Assembly: GCF_000146165.2 (NCBI RefSeq)
Contig: NC_004347.2
Span: 2,604,001 to 2,668,000 of the forward strand
Length of the DNA: 64,000 nucleotides
Source of the DNA: Shewanella oneidensis MR-1
Lineage (GTDB): Bacteria; Pseudomonadota; Gammaproteobacteria; Enterobacterales; Shewanellaceae
Reading direction: 5' to 3'
Below are positions 9,940 through 19,055 of the stretch, in pieces (positions within the stretch are counted from its first letter, which is position 1; every line of letters begins with the position of its first letter). The notes beneath the pieces were generated by a model. The model worked only from the letters and a program-made list of their open reading frames with translations, did not search any database and had not been told where the DNA came from. A program made the position numbers and the translations under genes.

Positions 9940-11379
9940 ATGTTCCGCAGAACCAAAATCGTCACCACACTGGGTCCCGCCACTGACCGTGACGATAACT
10001 TACGCCGTATTATTGCGGCAGGTGCAAACGTTGTTCGTCTTAACTTCTCCCACGGCTCCCCCGAAGATCATCTCAAACGCGCTACTCAAGCTCGCGAAAT
10101 CGCAAAAGAATTAGGTGTACATGTTGCTATTTTAGGTGACCTACAAGGCCCTAAAATCCGTGTGTCTACCTTTAAAGACAACAAGAAAATTCAACTGAAA
10201 TTAGGCCAAACCTATATTCTTGACGCCGAACTTGCTAAAGGTGAAGGCGATGAGAATCAAGTCGGTATCGACTATAAGCAATTGCCTGATGATGTGAATG
10301 TTGGCGACATCCTGATGCTCGATGACGGCCGAGTACAACTGCGTGTTGAGCGCGTTGAAGGTCGTAAAGTCCATACTACTGTGACGGTTGCAGGTCCTTT
10401 ATCGAACAATAAAGGGATCAACAAGCAAGGTGGTGGTTTGTCGGCTGCGGCACTAACTGAAAAAGACAAGGCAGACATTCTCACCGCAGCTATGATCCAA
10501 GTGGATTACTTAGCCGTGTCATTCCCACGTAGCGGTGCAGATCTCGAATATGCACGCTCTTTAGCGCAGCAGGCTGGCAGTAACGCACTGATCGTCGCGA
10601 AGGTTGAACGTGCAGAAGCGGTTGCCAGTGATGAAGCAATGGATGATGTGATTTTAGCCTCTGATGTTGTGATGGTTGCCCGCGGTGATTTAGGGGTTGA
10701 GATTGGTGATGCTGCACTGGTAGCAGTACAAAAGAAACTCATCGCCCGTTCACGTCAGCTCAATAAAATCGTCATCACCGCGACCCAAATGATGGAATCG
10801 ATGATCTCGAGCCCAATGCCAACCCGTGCAGAAGTGATGGACGTGGCAAACGCCGTGCTTGATGGTACCGACGCTGTGATGTTATCAGCCGAAACCGCAG
10901 CGGGTGACTTCCCAGAAGAAACTGTTAAAGCAATGGCGAATGTGTGTGTCGGTGCAGAATCTCACCCAAGTGTGAAAGTTTCTAAGCACAGATTAGATGC
11001 ACGTTTCACGTCGGTTGAAGAAACCATCGCCCTATCGACTATGTATGCGGCAAACCACCTAGAAGGTGTTAAAGCGATTATCGCTTTAACAGAGTCAGGT
11101 GCGACACCTAAACTGATGTCGCGTATCAGTTCATCTTTACCAATCCTTGGCCTATCTCGCCATGACACAACACTGGCGAAGATGGCTCTGTACCGTGGTG
11201 TACTACCGATTTACTTCGACTCAACGATCTATCCAGCCGATGAGCTTGCACAAAAAGCATTGGAATCATTAACCAAAGCGGGTTACTTGCACAGCGGTGA
11301 CTTAGTGTTAATGACCAAAGGTGATGCGATGGAAACCATCGGTGGCACGAACACTTGTAAAGTGCTGATTGTCGCTTAA
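9940..11379 (+). CDS. pykA: pyruvate kinase (PykA type)
   Basis: This is a 479-residue pyruvate kinase making pyruvate and ATP from phosphoenolpyruvate and ADP. It opens with [15 protein letters not shown], carries the nucleotide and metal segment [12 protein letters not shown], and the active-site stretch [21 protein letters not shown] near residue 277. Length and sequence fit the PykA (type II) form rather than PykF. An AACGGAG site precedes the ATG. It is downstream of hexR but separated by a terminator and its own promoter with a HexR-like box. Confidence 0.96.
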   Translation: MFRRTKIVTTLGPATDRDDNLRRIIAAGANVVRLNFSHGSPEDHLKRATQAREIAKELGVHVAILGDLQGPKIRVSTFKDNKKIQLKLGQTYILDAELAKGEGDENQVGIDYKQLPDDVNVGDILMLDDGRVQLRVERVEGRKVHTTVTVAGPLSNNKGINKQGGGLSAAALTEKDKADILTAAMIQVDYLAVSFPRSGADLEYARSLAQQAGSNALIVAKVERAEAVASDEAMDDVILASDVVMVARGDLGVEIGDAALVAVQKKLIARSRQLNKIVITATQMMESMISSPMPTRAEVMDVANAVLDGTDAVMLSAETAAGDFPEETVKAMANVCVGAESHPSVKVSKHRLDARFTSVEETIALSTMYAANHLEGVKAIIALTESGATPKLMSRISSSLPILGLSRHDTTLAKMALYRGVLPIYFDSTIYPADELAQKALESLTKAGYLHSGDLVLMTKGDAMETIGGTNTCKVLIVA

Positions 11380-11431
11380 TCTTGACTGTTCGGTTTTAGC
11401 GTTAATCTAAACAGTGATTAAGCTTAAAAAC

Positions 11432-11461
11432 AAAAACCACCTCAATTGAGGTGGTTTTTTT
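11432..11461 (+). terminator. rho-independent terminator of pyk
   Basis: AAAACCACCTC pairs with GAGGTGGTTTT around AATT, followed by a run of seven T. Confidence 0.9.
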
Positions 11462-11475
11462 ATGGCTTATCATTG

Positions 11476-11745
11476 CTAGGGCGTGTTGACGTTTCGAGAT
11501 TAGATTTTGTTCGTTCTGGCAAGCACGTGCTCGCGAAACGAGGAATGATGTGTAGTTATTCTACTCAAATGACGAGTGACAAAGAGCAAGGGCTTGCCAG
11601 ACGAACCCTTCGGGCAGCATTTGGTTGGCTTTTCTGCCGCGTTATCGTCCGTTTATGTAGAATAACTACACTGCACGGACTTTGCCTTGCATAAAAGCCA
11701 GCCAAACTGCTGCAAAAATAACCCTGAAACGTCAACACGCCCTAG
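11476..11745. repeat. MITE-like element, copy A (270 bp)
   Basis: The element starts CTAGGGCGTGTTGACGTTTC and ends with the exact reverse complement, giving 20-base perfect terminal inverted repeats. The interior has no gene (the frame at 11446-11694 is incidental) but contains smaller inverted segments such as GTAGTTATTCTAC and its echo in TAGAATAACTAC. Related copies lie at 16897-17092, 25430-25710 and 43268-43428. It is a non-autonomous repeat, probably moved by a transposase encoded elsewhere. The outer CTAG is palindromic, so it could hold a TA or CTAG target duplication. Confidence 0.85.
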
Positions 11746-11776
11746 AAACTGAGTTAACTCATTTCAACCAATACGA

Positions 11777-14062
11777 TTATAAAGCTTCGAAATCATTCAC
11801 ATTGATGGCAGCTAAACGTAACTTATCTGCATGCAATAGTGTTTGATGTTCATCGTTACTAATTGTGCCCTGCTCTAGCGCTTTAGCAAACAGTACCAAG
11901 TTTGGTACTTTTGCAGGTAATTCACCGCTGCGCTGCGCTTTTTTAAGCTTTTTGTAAATCTCTTTACAGGCATACTGTGCCACAAACGCCTGTTCCACTT
12001 CAGCAATTCCGCCCACATCGCCTTCAAACTCAGGACAAAGGAAGGTAATGCGCTCGCGGGCAGGACTCGGTTTTAACATACCAGAGACAAGCTCCGTCGC
12101 CATTTTATCGCTCGGCGCATTAAAATGATTACCGATGGGGAAAATGAGTGCACGCAATAACCAAGCAACAGGGCGGTTCGGGAAGTTACGGATCACATCC
12201 TCTAGTGCTTTCGCCGCTAAGTGTAAGCGATTCGCCATTACATAACGTACCGCAGGTAAATCATCCTGTTGGCGACCATTGTCTTCAAATAGTTTTAGCG
12301 TTGCAGAGCCTAAGTACAACTGACTCAATACATCGCCCATCCGTGCAGACAACATTTCCTTGCGTTTTAAATCGCCGCCCATAATCAACATTGAAATGTC
12401 CGTCATAAAGGCGAGCGCCGAAGATAAACGCGACATATCTTTGTAGTACTGTTTGGTTTCTCCGCTCACTGGGGCGTTACCAAAACGACTAGCTGTTAGG
12501 GCGTTGAATAACGCACTAAACGCGTTACGCGTCGCATAACCCATATGGCCCATTAACAGCGAGTCAAAACGCGTGAGCGCATCGTGCTGATTTTCCATTG
12601 CCGCTGCTTCCATTTCGGCCAGCACATAAGGATGACAACGGGTCGCGCCTTGACCAAAGATCATCAACGAGCGGGTAAGGATATTCGCGCCTTCTACGGT
12701 GATCGAAATCGGATTCGACATATAAGGATGGCCGAGGTAGTTTTTAGGTCCTAATTGGATCCCCTTACCCGACTGAATATCCATCGCATCGTTCATGACT
12801 GCGCGACCAAGTTCAGTCATATGGAACTTCGCGATAGCCGTCACCACAGAAGGTTTGACTTTAAGATCAATGCCCGTTGTGGTTAAACGACGTGCAGCTT
12901 CTAGCTGGTAAGTATTGGCAATAATCCGAGCCAGTGCTTCTTGCACCCCTTCAAATTGACCAATTGCCATGCCAAATTGATGGCGTACATAACTGTATGC
13001 TGTGGTGGTTTTGGTTGCCATATGGCCAGAAGCTGTTGCCAGCGCAGGCAGCGAAATACCCCGCCCCGCCGATAAACATTCAACCAGCATGCGCCAGCCT
13101 CTGCCCGCAAATTCTGGACCGCCAATGATCCAATCGAGCGGAATAAAGACTTCATCGCCTTGGGTTGTACCGTTCATAAAGGCCATATTAAGTGGATTAT
13201 GACGACGACCAATTACCACACCAGGATGATCAGTTGGGATCAACGCGCAGGTAATACCGAGATTCTTTTTCTCACCTAATAGACCGTCAGGATCGCGCAT
13301 CTGGAACGCTAAACCCAATACCGTTGCCACGGGAGCTAAGGTGATATAACGCTTATTCCAGGTTAATTTAAGGCCTAAAACCTCTTCGCCGTTAAACTCG
13401 CCACGGCACACAATGCCCACATCAGGGATTGCGCCCGCGTCACTGCCGGCTTCTGGGCCCGTTAACGCAAAACAAGGGATTTCATCGCCCTTAGCTAAGG
13501 CGGGTAGCCAACGTTCTTTTTGCTCTTCAGTACCATAGTGAGTCAATAGCTCACCAGGGCCTAATGAGTTAGGCACCATCACAGTTACCGCCGCACTCAC
13601 GCTACGACTGGCTAACTTGCTCACAATCGTCGAGTTGGCATAAGCCGAGAACGCTTTACCACCAAATTTTTTCGGAATGATCAGCGCAAAAAAGCCTTCT
13701 TTTTTGAAGTAATCCCACAGCTCTGGCGGCAAATCTTTTCGATTATGGACAATGTCAAAATCGTCGATCATTGTCAGGGCAGTCATGACCTGATTATCAA
13801 TAAAGTCCTTCTCTTCTGCCGTCAGCGTTGGCTTGCCGTAGCTGTGCAGCGTATTCCAATTCGGATTACCGCGGAATAACTCCCCTTCCCACCATACATC
13901 GCCCGCTTCCATCGCTTCGCGCTCGGTATCAGACAATGGCGGTAACACTTTTTTAAAAAAATGAAAAACAGGTTGGGTAATAAATTGCATTCTGAGGCTT
14001 TTTACTGCAAACAGCGCAATAATCGCAATCAGGGCAATAATTATAATCGTCAACATAATCAA
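11777..14062 (-). CDS. fadE: FadE-type acyl-CoA dehydrogenase
   Basis: The 761-residue protein is of the long FadE (YafH) kind, not the usual 380-residue acyl-CoA dehydrogenase. It catalyses the first, FAD-dependent step of fatty-acid beta-oxidation. A hydrophobic N-terminal segment (MIMLTIIIIALIAIIALFAV) suggests membrane attachment. The dehydrogenase core includes [19 protein letters not shown] near residue 197 and [19 protein letters not shown] near 456, and a bacterial-type C-terminal extension follows. The TetR regulator gene ends 6 bases upstream, so the two form an operon. A second FadE homologue (815 residues) is encoded at 59391-61838. Confidence 0.93.
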   Translation of the reverse strand: MIMLTIIIIALIAIIALFAVKSLRMQFITQPVFHFFKKVLPPLSDTEREAMEAGDVWWEGELFRGNPNWNTLHSYGKPTLTAEEKDFIDNQVMTALTMIDDFDIVHNRKDLPPELWDYFKKEGFFALIIPKKFGGKAFSAYANSTIVSKLASRSVSAAVTVMVPNSLGPGELLTHYGTEEQKERWLPALAKGDEIPCFALTGPEAGSDAGAIPDVGIVCRGEFNGEEVLGLKLTWNKRYITLAPVATVLGLAFQMRDPDGLLGEKKNLGITCALIPTDHPGVVIGRRHNPLNMAFMNGTTQGDEVFIPLDWIIGGPEFAGRGWRMLVECLSAGRGISLPALATASGHMATKTTTAYSYVRHQFGMAIGQFEGVQEALARIIANTYQLEAARRLTTTGIDLKVKPSVVTAIAKFHMTELGRAVMNDAMDIQSGKGIQLGPKNYLGHPYMSNPISITVEGANILTRSLMIFGQGATRCHPYVLAEMEAAAMENQHDALTRFDSLLMGHMGYATRNAFSALFNALTASRFGNAPVSGETKQYYKDMSRLSSALAFMTDISMLIMGGDLKRKEMLSARMGDVLSQLYLGSATLKLFEDNGRQQDDLPAVRYVMANRLHLAAKALEDVIRNFPNRPVAWLLRALIFPIGNHFNAPSDKMATELVSGMLKPSPARERITFLCPEFEGDVGGIAEVEQAFVAQYACKEIYKKLKKAQRSGELPAKVPNLVLFAKALEQGTISNDEHQTLLHADKLRLAAINVNDFEAL

Positions 14063-14068
14063 GACCTT

Positions 14069-14710
14069 TTATTTAGAAGCCACGGGAACAGATACGCCCG
14101 CAGCCATGTAGGGGATCACTTTGCGGATCACGGCTTCAATATCGTTGTGCTCACCAAATTCGGCCGCAGCAATATCGTTTAACGCATCAGCGGACGCCAT
14201 AGTGAAAACGATTGTGCCGAGGGTGAAGTGTAAGCGCCAAAACATTTCAGCAGGAGGTATATGGGGAGCACTTGCCGACACCGCCTTCACGAAGGTATCT
14301 AAATGCTGTCCGTAATGGGTGGTGATAAACCAGCGAAGATGTCCTTGGCTTTCAATGTAGCCTCTTCCAAGTAGCTGCAGGAAAATCGTGGTCCCTTCAG
14401 TCCGCAAGTCATTTAAATCCAATAACGGATCGACTAACGCTGAGAAAATTTCCTCTAACGAAGCCTGAGATGGCGCTGTATGCAGACGCTTTATCGCCGT
14501 TGATGCAGCGGGCATAAATACATCTAAATAGCGGGCTAACACTGCACGGATCAACTCTTTTTTAGAGCCAAAGTGATAATTTACCGACGCTAAATTGACC
14601 TCTGCCTTGCTGGTAATAAGTCGTAATGACGTCTCAGAAAAACCTCTTTCGGCAAAGAGTTTCTCCGCAGCATCAAGTATTCTCGTTTTTGTATCAGATC
14701 GACTTGCCAT
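14069..14710 (-). CDS. psrA: TetR-family regulator, PsrA-like
   Basis: This 213-residue TetR/AcrR-family repressor has the N-terminal helix-turn-helix in TKTRILDAAEKLFAERGFSE and SKAEVNLASVNYHFGSKKEL, followed by a ligand-binding C-terminal half. I start it at the ATG at 14710 (MASRSDTK); the frame is open upstream but that part lacks conservation and covers the operator. It is co-directional with fadE, 6 bases away. PsrA-family regulators control fatty-acid degradation in Shewanella and Pseudomonas and respond to long-chain acyl compounds. The name rests on context plus the AAAC-N4-GTTT box just upstream. Confidence 0.75.
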   Translation of the reverse strand: MASRSDTKTRILDAAEKLFAERGFSETSLRLITSKAEVNLASVNYHFGSKKELIRAVLARYLDVFMPAASTAIKRLHTAPSQASLEEIFSALVDPLLDLNDLRTEGTTIFLQLLGRGYIESQGHLRWFITTHYGQHLDTFVKAVSASAPHIPPAEMFWRLHFTLGTIVFTMASADALNDIAAAEFGEHNDIEAVIRKVIPYMAAGVSVPVASK

Positions 14711-14728
14711 TCCATGACCTTGAATTAA

Positions 14729-14747
14729 TTTAAAACACTCGTTTAAA
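14729..14747. promoter_or_regulatory. putative PsrA operator
   Basis: TTTAAAACACTCGTTTAAA contains AAAC-N4-GTTT inside a near-palindrome, matching the described PsrA half-site arrangement. It begins 18 bases before the start codon of the regulator gene, so it would mediate autoregulation and control of fadE. Confidence 0.55.
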
Positions 14748-14928
14748 TTAAACATTGGTATGGGAGTTGTCAAACGAAAAATGGCCAAATAGGCCGCGTC
14801 ACAATAACGAGGCTTAACAGCTCACTCACAGCCATTGCAATTAATCATGAAAACTCATCAAGCTTTGTGCAAAAAACGATGTGCTTAGGTAGAATGCGTA
14901 ACACAAAAACAACAAAGGACTGCAATAC

Positions 14929-16788
14929 ATGGCTATTCTATTGAATCGTCCCACAACTCTAGCACTCACCATAGCGTTAACATTAAACCTAACTGCTTGT
15001 AATAATAAACAAAATACTTCAGAAACTAAGACTTCTATACCTGCTAGTACAAGTACACCTGATAAAGCTCAAGCCATTGCCTTTATTCAAGATGCTGAAG
15101 CGCAAATGGCGCAGTTATCCATTGAAGCGAATCGTGCCGAATGGATTTATAGCAATTTCATCACCGAAGATACCGCCGCATTATCGGCCGCAGTGGGTGA
15201 AAAAGTCAGCGCTGCGTCCGTCAAGTTCGCCACTGAAGCCGCAAAGTATGCCAATGTTGAACTTGATCCCGCTAATGCCCGCAAACTAAATATTCTACGT
15301 AGCGCATTAGTGTTACCGGCGCCACTTGACCCCGCCAAAAATGCTGAGCTGGCACAGATAAGTTCTGAGCTCAATGGGCTCTACGGTAAAGGCAAATACT
15401 GTTTCGCCGATGGCAAATGTATGACGCAACCTGAGCTGTCTTCCCTCATGGCGGAATCACGGGATCCCGCCAAATTACTTGAAGCTTGGAAAGGTTGGCG
15501 TGAAATAGCTAAACCAATGCGCCCGCTATTTCAACGTGAAGTCGAACTCGCCAACGAAGGCGCAAAAGACTTAGGTTACGCTAACCTTTCTGAGTTATGG
15601 CGCAGCCAATATGATATGAAACCTGATGAATTCTCTCAGGAATTAGACCGTTTATGGAGCCAGGTTAAACCACTTTACGAATCCTTGCATTGTTATGTGC
15701 GTGGTGAGTTGAACAAAGAATATGGTGATGCCATTGCCCCGAAGACGGGTCCAATTCCGGCACACTTACTAGGGAATATGTGGGCTCAGCAATGGGGTAA
15801 TGTGTATGATCTGGTGGCGCCCGAGAATGCTGACCCTGGTTATGATGTGACCGAGCTACTCGCGCAGAAAGGCTATGACGAGCACAGAATGGTGAAACAA
15901 GCCGAAAGCTTTTTCACCTCTTTGGGCTTTGCGCCGCTGCCTGACAGTTTTTGGAGCCGCTCTTTATTCTTACAACCCAAAGATCGCGACGTAGTGTGTC
16001 ATGCCTCGGCATGGGATCTGGATAACCTCGATGATATCCGCATCAAAATGTGTATCCAAAAAACCGCTGAAGACTTCACCGTCATTCACCACGAACTTGG
16101 CCATAACTTCTACCAACGCGCCTACAAGCAGCAGCCTTTCCTATTTAAAAACAGCGCCAATGATGGGTTCCATGAAGCCATTGGCGACACCATCGCGCTG
16201 TCTATCACACCAAGTTATCTCAAGCAGATAGGCTTACTCGAAGAGGTACCCGACGCTTCAAAGGATATTGGTTTATTGCTTAAGCAAGCCTTAGATAAAA
16301 TCGCTTTTCTGCCTTTTGGTCTAATGATCGACCAATGGCGTTGGAAGGTATTTAGCGGTGAAATCACCCCTGCCCAATATAACCAAGCGTGGTGGGAGCT
16401 GAGGGAAAAATATCAAGGTGTTAAAGCGCCGACACCGCGAAGTGAGACCGATTTTGATCCAGGTGCAAAATACCATGTACCTGGCAATGTGCCTTACACC
16501 CGTTATTTCCTCGCCCATATTTTGCAATTCCAGTTCCACAAGGCGCTGTGTGAAACTGCAGGCGATAAAGGACCAGTGCATAGATGCAGCATTTACGGCA
16601 ATCAAGCTGCAGGAGAAAAACTTAATAGAATGTTAGAGTTGGGCTCGAGTCAGCCATGGCCTATGGCTTTAAAGGAAGTAACAGGCACTGAAACCATGGA
16701 CGCGAACGCTGTACTCGATTATTTTGCGCCGCTCAAAACCTGGCTTGATGAGCAGAACAAGGCTGCGAATCGTCAATGCGGCTGGTAA
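14929..16788 (+). CDS. M2-family peptidyl-dipeptidase, lipoprotein
   Basis: The 619-residue protein resembles bacterial angiotensin-converting-enzyme homologues (peptidase family M2), zinc enzymes that remove dipeptides from peptide C-termini. A lipoprotein signal ends in LNLTACNN (Cys near residue 24), so the mature enzyme is likely lipid-anchored in the envelope. The zinc motif HHELGHNF is near residue 387 and the third ligand glutamate lies in FHEAIGDTIALS about 25 residues later. It is a single-gene unit on the plus strand with a strong terminator after it. Neighbours give no hint of a specific substrate; a role in peptide nutrition is inference. Confidence 0.9.
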   Translation: MAILLNRPTTLALTIALTLNLTACNNKQNTSETKTSIPASTSTPDKAQAIAFIQDAEAQMAQLSIEANRAEWIYSNFITEDTAALSAAVGEKVSAASVKFATEAAKYANVELDPANARKLNILRSALVLPAPLDPAKNAELAQISSELNGLYGKGKYCFADGKCMTQPELSSLMAESRDPAKLLEAWKGWREIAKPMRPLFQREVELANEGAKDLGYANLSELWRSQYDMKPDEFSQELDRLWSQVKPLYESLHCYVRGELNKEYGDAIAPKTGPIPAHLLGNMWAQQWGNVYDLVAPENADPGYDVTELLAQKGYDEHRMVKQAESFFTSLGFAPLPDSFWSRSLFLQPKDRDVVCHASAWDLDNLDDIRIKMCIQKTAEDFTVIHHELGHNFYQRAYKQQPFLFKNSANDGFHEAIGDTIALSITPSYLKQIGLLEEVPDASKDIGLLLKQALDKIAFLPFGLMIDQWRWKVFSGEITPAQYNQAWWELREKYQGVKAPTPRSETDFDPGAKYHVPGNVPYTRYFLAHILQFQFHKALCETAGDKGPVHRCSIYGNQAAGEKLNRMLELGSSQPWPMALKEVTGTETMDANAVLDYFAPLKTWLDEQNKAANRQCGW

Positions 16789-16843
16789 TCAGTTTCTAGC
16801 GTCGCTGGCCTTTGGAACCATTACACTAAAAAACAGACCCCAC

Positions 16844-16874
16844 AAAAATGCCCAACTAAGTTGGGCATTTTTTT
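16844..16874 (+). terminator. rho-independent terminator of the M2 peptidase gene
   Basis: AAATGCCCAACT and AGTTGGGCATTT form a 12-base stem with a tight loop, followed by seven T. Confidence 0.9.
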
Positions 16875-16896
16875 ACTTCATTTGTGAAAACAAAAA

Positions 16897-17092
16897 CTAG
16901 GGCGTGTTGACGTTTCGAGATTAAATTTTGTTCGTTCTGGCAAGTTCGTGCTCGCGAAACGAGGAATGATGTGTAATTTACTCAAATGACGAGCGGCTCT
17001 TATGACAGAAAGTAAGAGCAAGGGCTTGCCAGACGAACCCTTCGGGCAGCATTTAGCTGCAAAAATAACCCTGAAAGGTCAACACGCCCTAG
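16897..17092. repeat. MITE-like element, copy B (196 bp, internally deleted)
   Basis: It has the same CTAGGGCGTGTTGACGTTTC left end and a right end with one mismatch (GAAAGGTCAACACGCCCTAG). The segment between GCAGCATTTAGCTG and the right end lacks about 80 bases present in copies A and C, including the part with the ACGGACTTTGCC stretch. The left part also carries a short segment (GGCTCTTATGACAGAAAGTA) shared with copy C but not A. Confidence 0.85.
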
Positions 17093-17141
17093 CGACACTC
17101 TGTTAAACGAAATCAGTAAAGTCAATCCGTTGAGCAAATCC

Positions 17142-17732
17142 TTAGCGCCAGCCCATTCCCTTACGATTGGCTTCTTTATTTTCAATCTTGAGCTGTTCAG
17201 ATTTGGTCAGCATCACATACAAAGCGCCCGTACCGCCCTGCTCGGTTTTCGCCGAATGATAGGCAAGTACCATTTCAAGCTGAGATAACCAATGACATAC
17301 AGCAGATTTAAGGAGTCCCGCCACAGGTTTACTATTATGACCTTTGCCGTGAATTAGCATCACACAGCGCTCACCATGTGCCAGCGCCGCTAAAAGATAA
17401 TTGAGTAACGCCTCACGCGCCTGACTTAAACGATAGGCGTGCACATCTAATTCCATCTTAATGCTGTATTGCCCTAGTCTTAAGCGTTTAAAAACGCCCC
17501 CTTGAACCCCTTCTCGCTTAAAACTGACAATATCATCTGGGGCTATGATGGGGATCAAACTTAACTCCAAGGGCATACAGGCTAAATAAGCCTCCCGTTG
17601 CAGCGCATCACGACGTTGTATTTGTTCAACCGTAAGTGCCTTGGGTTGTAAATTCACCGCTTTAATATCGCCTTTTAGTGGCACAACTCCCGCCATTTCT
17701 TCAAAAAACAGTGCCGATTCATTATCCAGCAT
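17142..17732 (-). CDS. Smr-domain protein (SmrA/YdaL type)
   Basis: The 196-residue protein has a C-terminal Small MutS-Related domain, recognisable by LDVHAYRLSQAREALLNYL and the signature VMLIHGKGHNSKP, then QGGTGALYVML. Smr domains act as DNA or RNA endonucleases or nicking domains; the role of this short bacterial type is unsettled. I place the start at the ATG at 17732 because GGAGGAG lies at ideal spacing before it; a GTG at 17747 would put that site inside the gene. It stands alone between a MITE copy and a divergent secreted-protein gene. Confidence 0.88.
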   Translation of the reverse strand: MLDNESALFFEEMAGVVPLKGDIKAVNLQPKALTVEQIQRRDALQREAYLACMPLELSLIPIIAPDDIVSFKREGVQGGVFKRLRLGQYSIKMELDVHAYRLSQAREALLNYLLAALAHGERCVMLIHGKGHNSKPVAGLLKSAVCHWLSQLEMVLAYHSAKTEQGGTGALYVMLTKSEQLKIENKEANRKGMGWR

Positions 17733-17864
17733 GGCAAGCTCCTCCACTCTTCACGCTCAGTGTGCACTTTTATAACAGAAACACACTTTGTAAACATTCA
17801 ACTCTTTAGTTCAGCGGGCGCCTCCATTATAGTGGCGCCATGAATGCTTGATTAGAATAATGTA

Positions 17865-18440
17865 ATGAGATTTTTGCTGCTAGCCCTGATATGCCTATTA
17901 TCGCTTCCAAGTTTTGCGACGCCCACAAAAGCCAAAACCACCACCACAACGGATCAGCTGATTAATGCTAATTATCCTTTGTTAACTCAGGCGTTTAATG
18001 AACTAAATCAAGATATTACTGCCAAAATTTATGCTGAAGATGCAAGTTATCTCTCTGAAAGTCAAAGTAAGGAAATCTACTATGGCCGCGACAATATCGT
18101 TGCCATTTACCAACGCTTTTTCGATAAAATTCGTGCTAAAAAGGCCCGCATCGACATCGACTTTCGGGTTCTCAACCGCAAATTATCAGGCGATAGCGCG
18201 TTTGATACCGGTTATTATTTAGTGCGATTTTATCCCGCAGAAGAAACCGGCGAACCTGTGAGTGAATTTGCAGGCAAATTTGTGATAGGAACGCAAAAAG
18301 AGACTCAGCATAGCTGGAATGTCACTCTTGATATGAACAATCGAGCTGAGCCAAGTTTTTATTTGAATGCCAAGCCTGTACCAAATCTTCATTATGGCCG
18401 CCAGTTTCCTCCCTTGCCTGACAGTAAAAAATCCAAATAG
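17865..18440 (+). CDS. secreted NTF2-like (SnoaL/DUF4440-type) protein
   Basis: The 191-residue product starts with a clear signal peptide (MRFLLLALICLLSLPSFA, cleavage after about residue 18), so it is periplasmic or envelope-associated. The mature part has the look of a DUF4440/SnoaL fold: an N-terminal helix with LTQAFNELNQDITAKIYAEDASYL, YYGRDNIVAIYQRFFDKI, and a later beta-rich part ending VTLDMNNR. No catalytic motif stands out and the function is unknown. It lies 30 bases upstream of the ychJ-type gene, which also contains an NTF2-like middle domain, and the two may be co-transcribed. Confidence 0.65.
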   Translation: MRFLLLALICLLSLPSFATPTKAKTTTTTDQLINANYPLLTQAFNELNQDITAKIYAEDASYLSESQSKEIYYGRDNIVAIYQRFFDKIRAKKARIDIDFRVLNRKLSGDSAFDTGYYLVRFYPAEETGEPVSEFAGKFVIGTQKETQHSWNVTLDMNNRAEPSFYLNAKPVPNLHYGRQFPPLPDSKKSK

Positions 18441-18470
18441 TCATTCATTATCTTTTAATAACTTACATAT

Positions 18471-18965
18471 ATGACCATAGAAAATCACTGTCCCTGTGGC
18501 AGCCAAAAATCTTACCAAAACTGTTGTGAAGCATTGCACCTTAATGTTGATTCAGGGGCACAAGTTGCCACCAGTCCCGAGCAGTTAATGCGTTCTCGCT
18601 ACTGTGCATTTGTGTTGAAAAATTTTGATTACATTATTAAAACTCACCATGTGGACTTTCTGGGTAGCTTAACCCTTGAGCAACTTAAACAAGGCCCTAA
18701 TCCGAATTGGTTAGCGCTTGAGGTATTGGCGGCAAATGAAGAAACCCATCCCGATGGCACTTTGCGCGGCAATGTCACCTTCAAGGCTTGGTACAAACTT
18801 GCCGGAGAGATTGATGCTATCTATGAACGATCTGAGTTTGTATTTCAACAGGGGCGTTGGTATTACACTCAAGGGCAACAAATGCATGCCAAACGTCCAG
18901 GGCGTAATGATCCTTGTGTTTGTCATAGTGGTAAGAAATTTAAACAATGTTGCTTAACACGTTAA
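18471..18965 (+). CDS. YchJ-family SEC-C motif protein
   Basis: This is a 164-residue UPF0225/YchJ-type protein with cysteine-rich SEC-C zinc-binding motifs at both ends ([13 protein letters not shown] near residue 8 and [15 protein letters not shown] near residue 146) and an NTF2-like domain between them ([18 protein letters not shown]). The biochemical role is not established. The gene follows the secreted NTF2-like protein by 30 bases. It is closed by a bidirectional terminator shared with the convergent GGDEF/EAL gene. Confidence 0.9.
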
Positions 18966-18992
18966 TTGTACGTGATGACAGCATAGACTCAT

Positions 18993-19027
18993 AAAACAAA
19001 GGCAATCAATTGATTGCCTTTGTTTTT
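18993..19027. terminator. bidirectional terminator
   Basis: AAAACAAAGGCAATCA pairs with TGATTGCCTTTGTTTT, with A and T runs on the two sides, between convergent genes. Confidence 0.9.
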
Positions 19028-19055
19028 ATCATTACACCGAATGCCAACATCAGAT

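Noticed and set aside
11446..11694. 82-codon frame after pyk
   Set aside because: It lies almost wholly inside MITE copy A, starts in the pyk terminator and is not preserved in the other copies.
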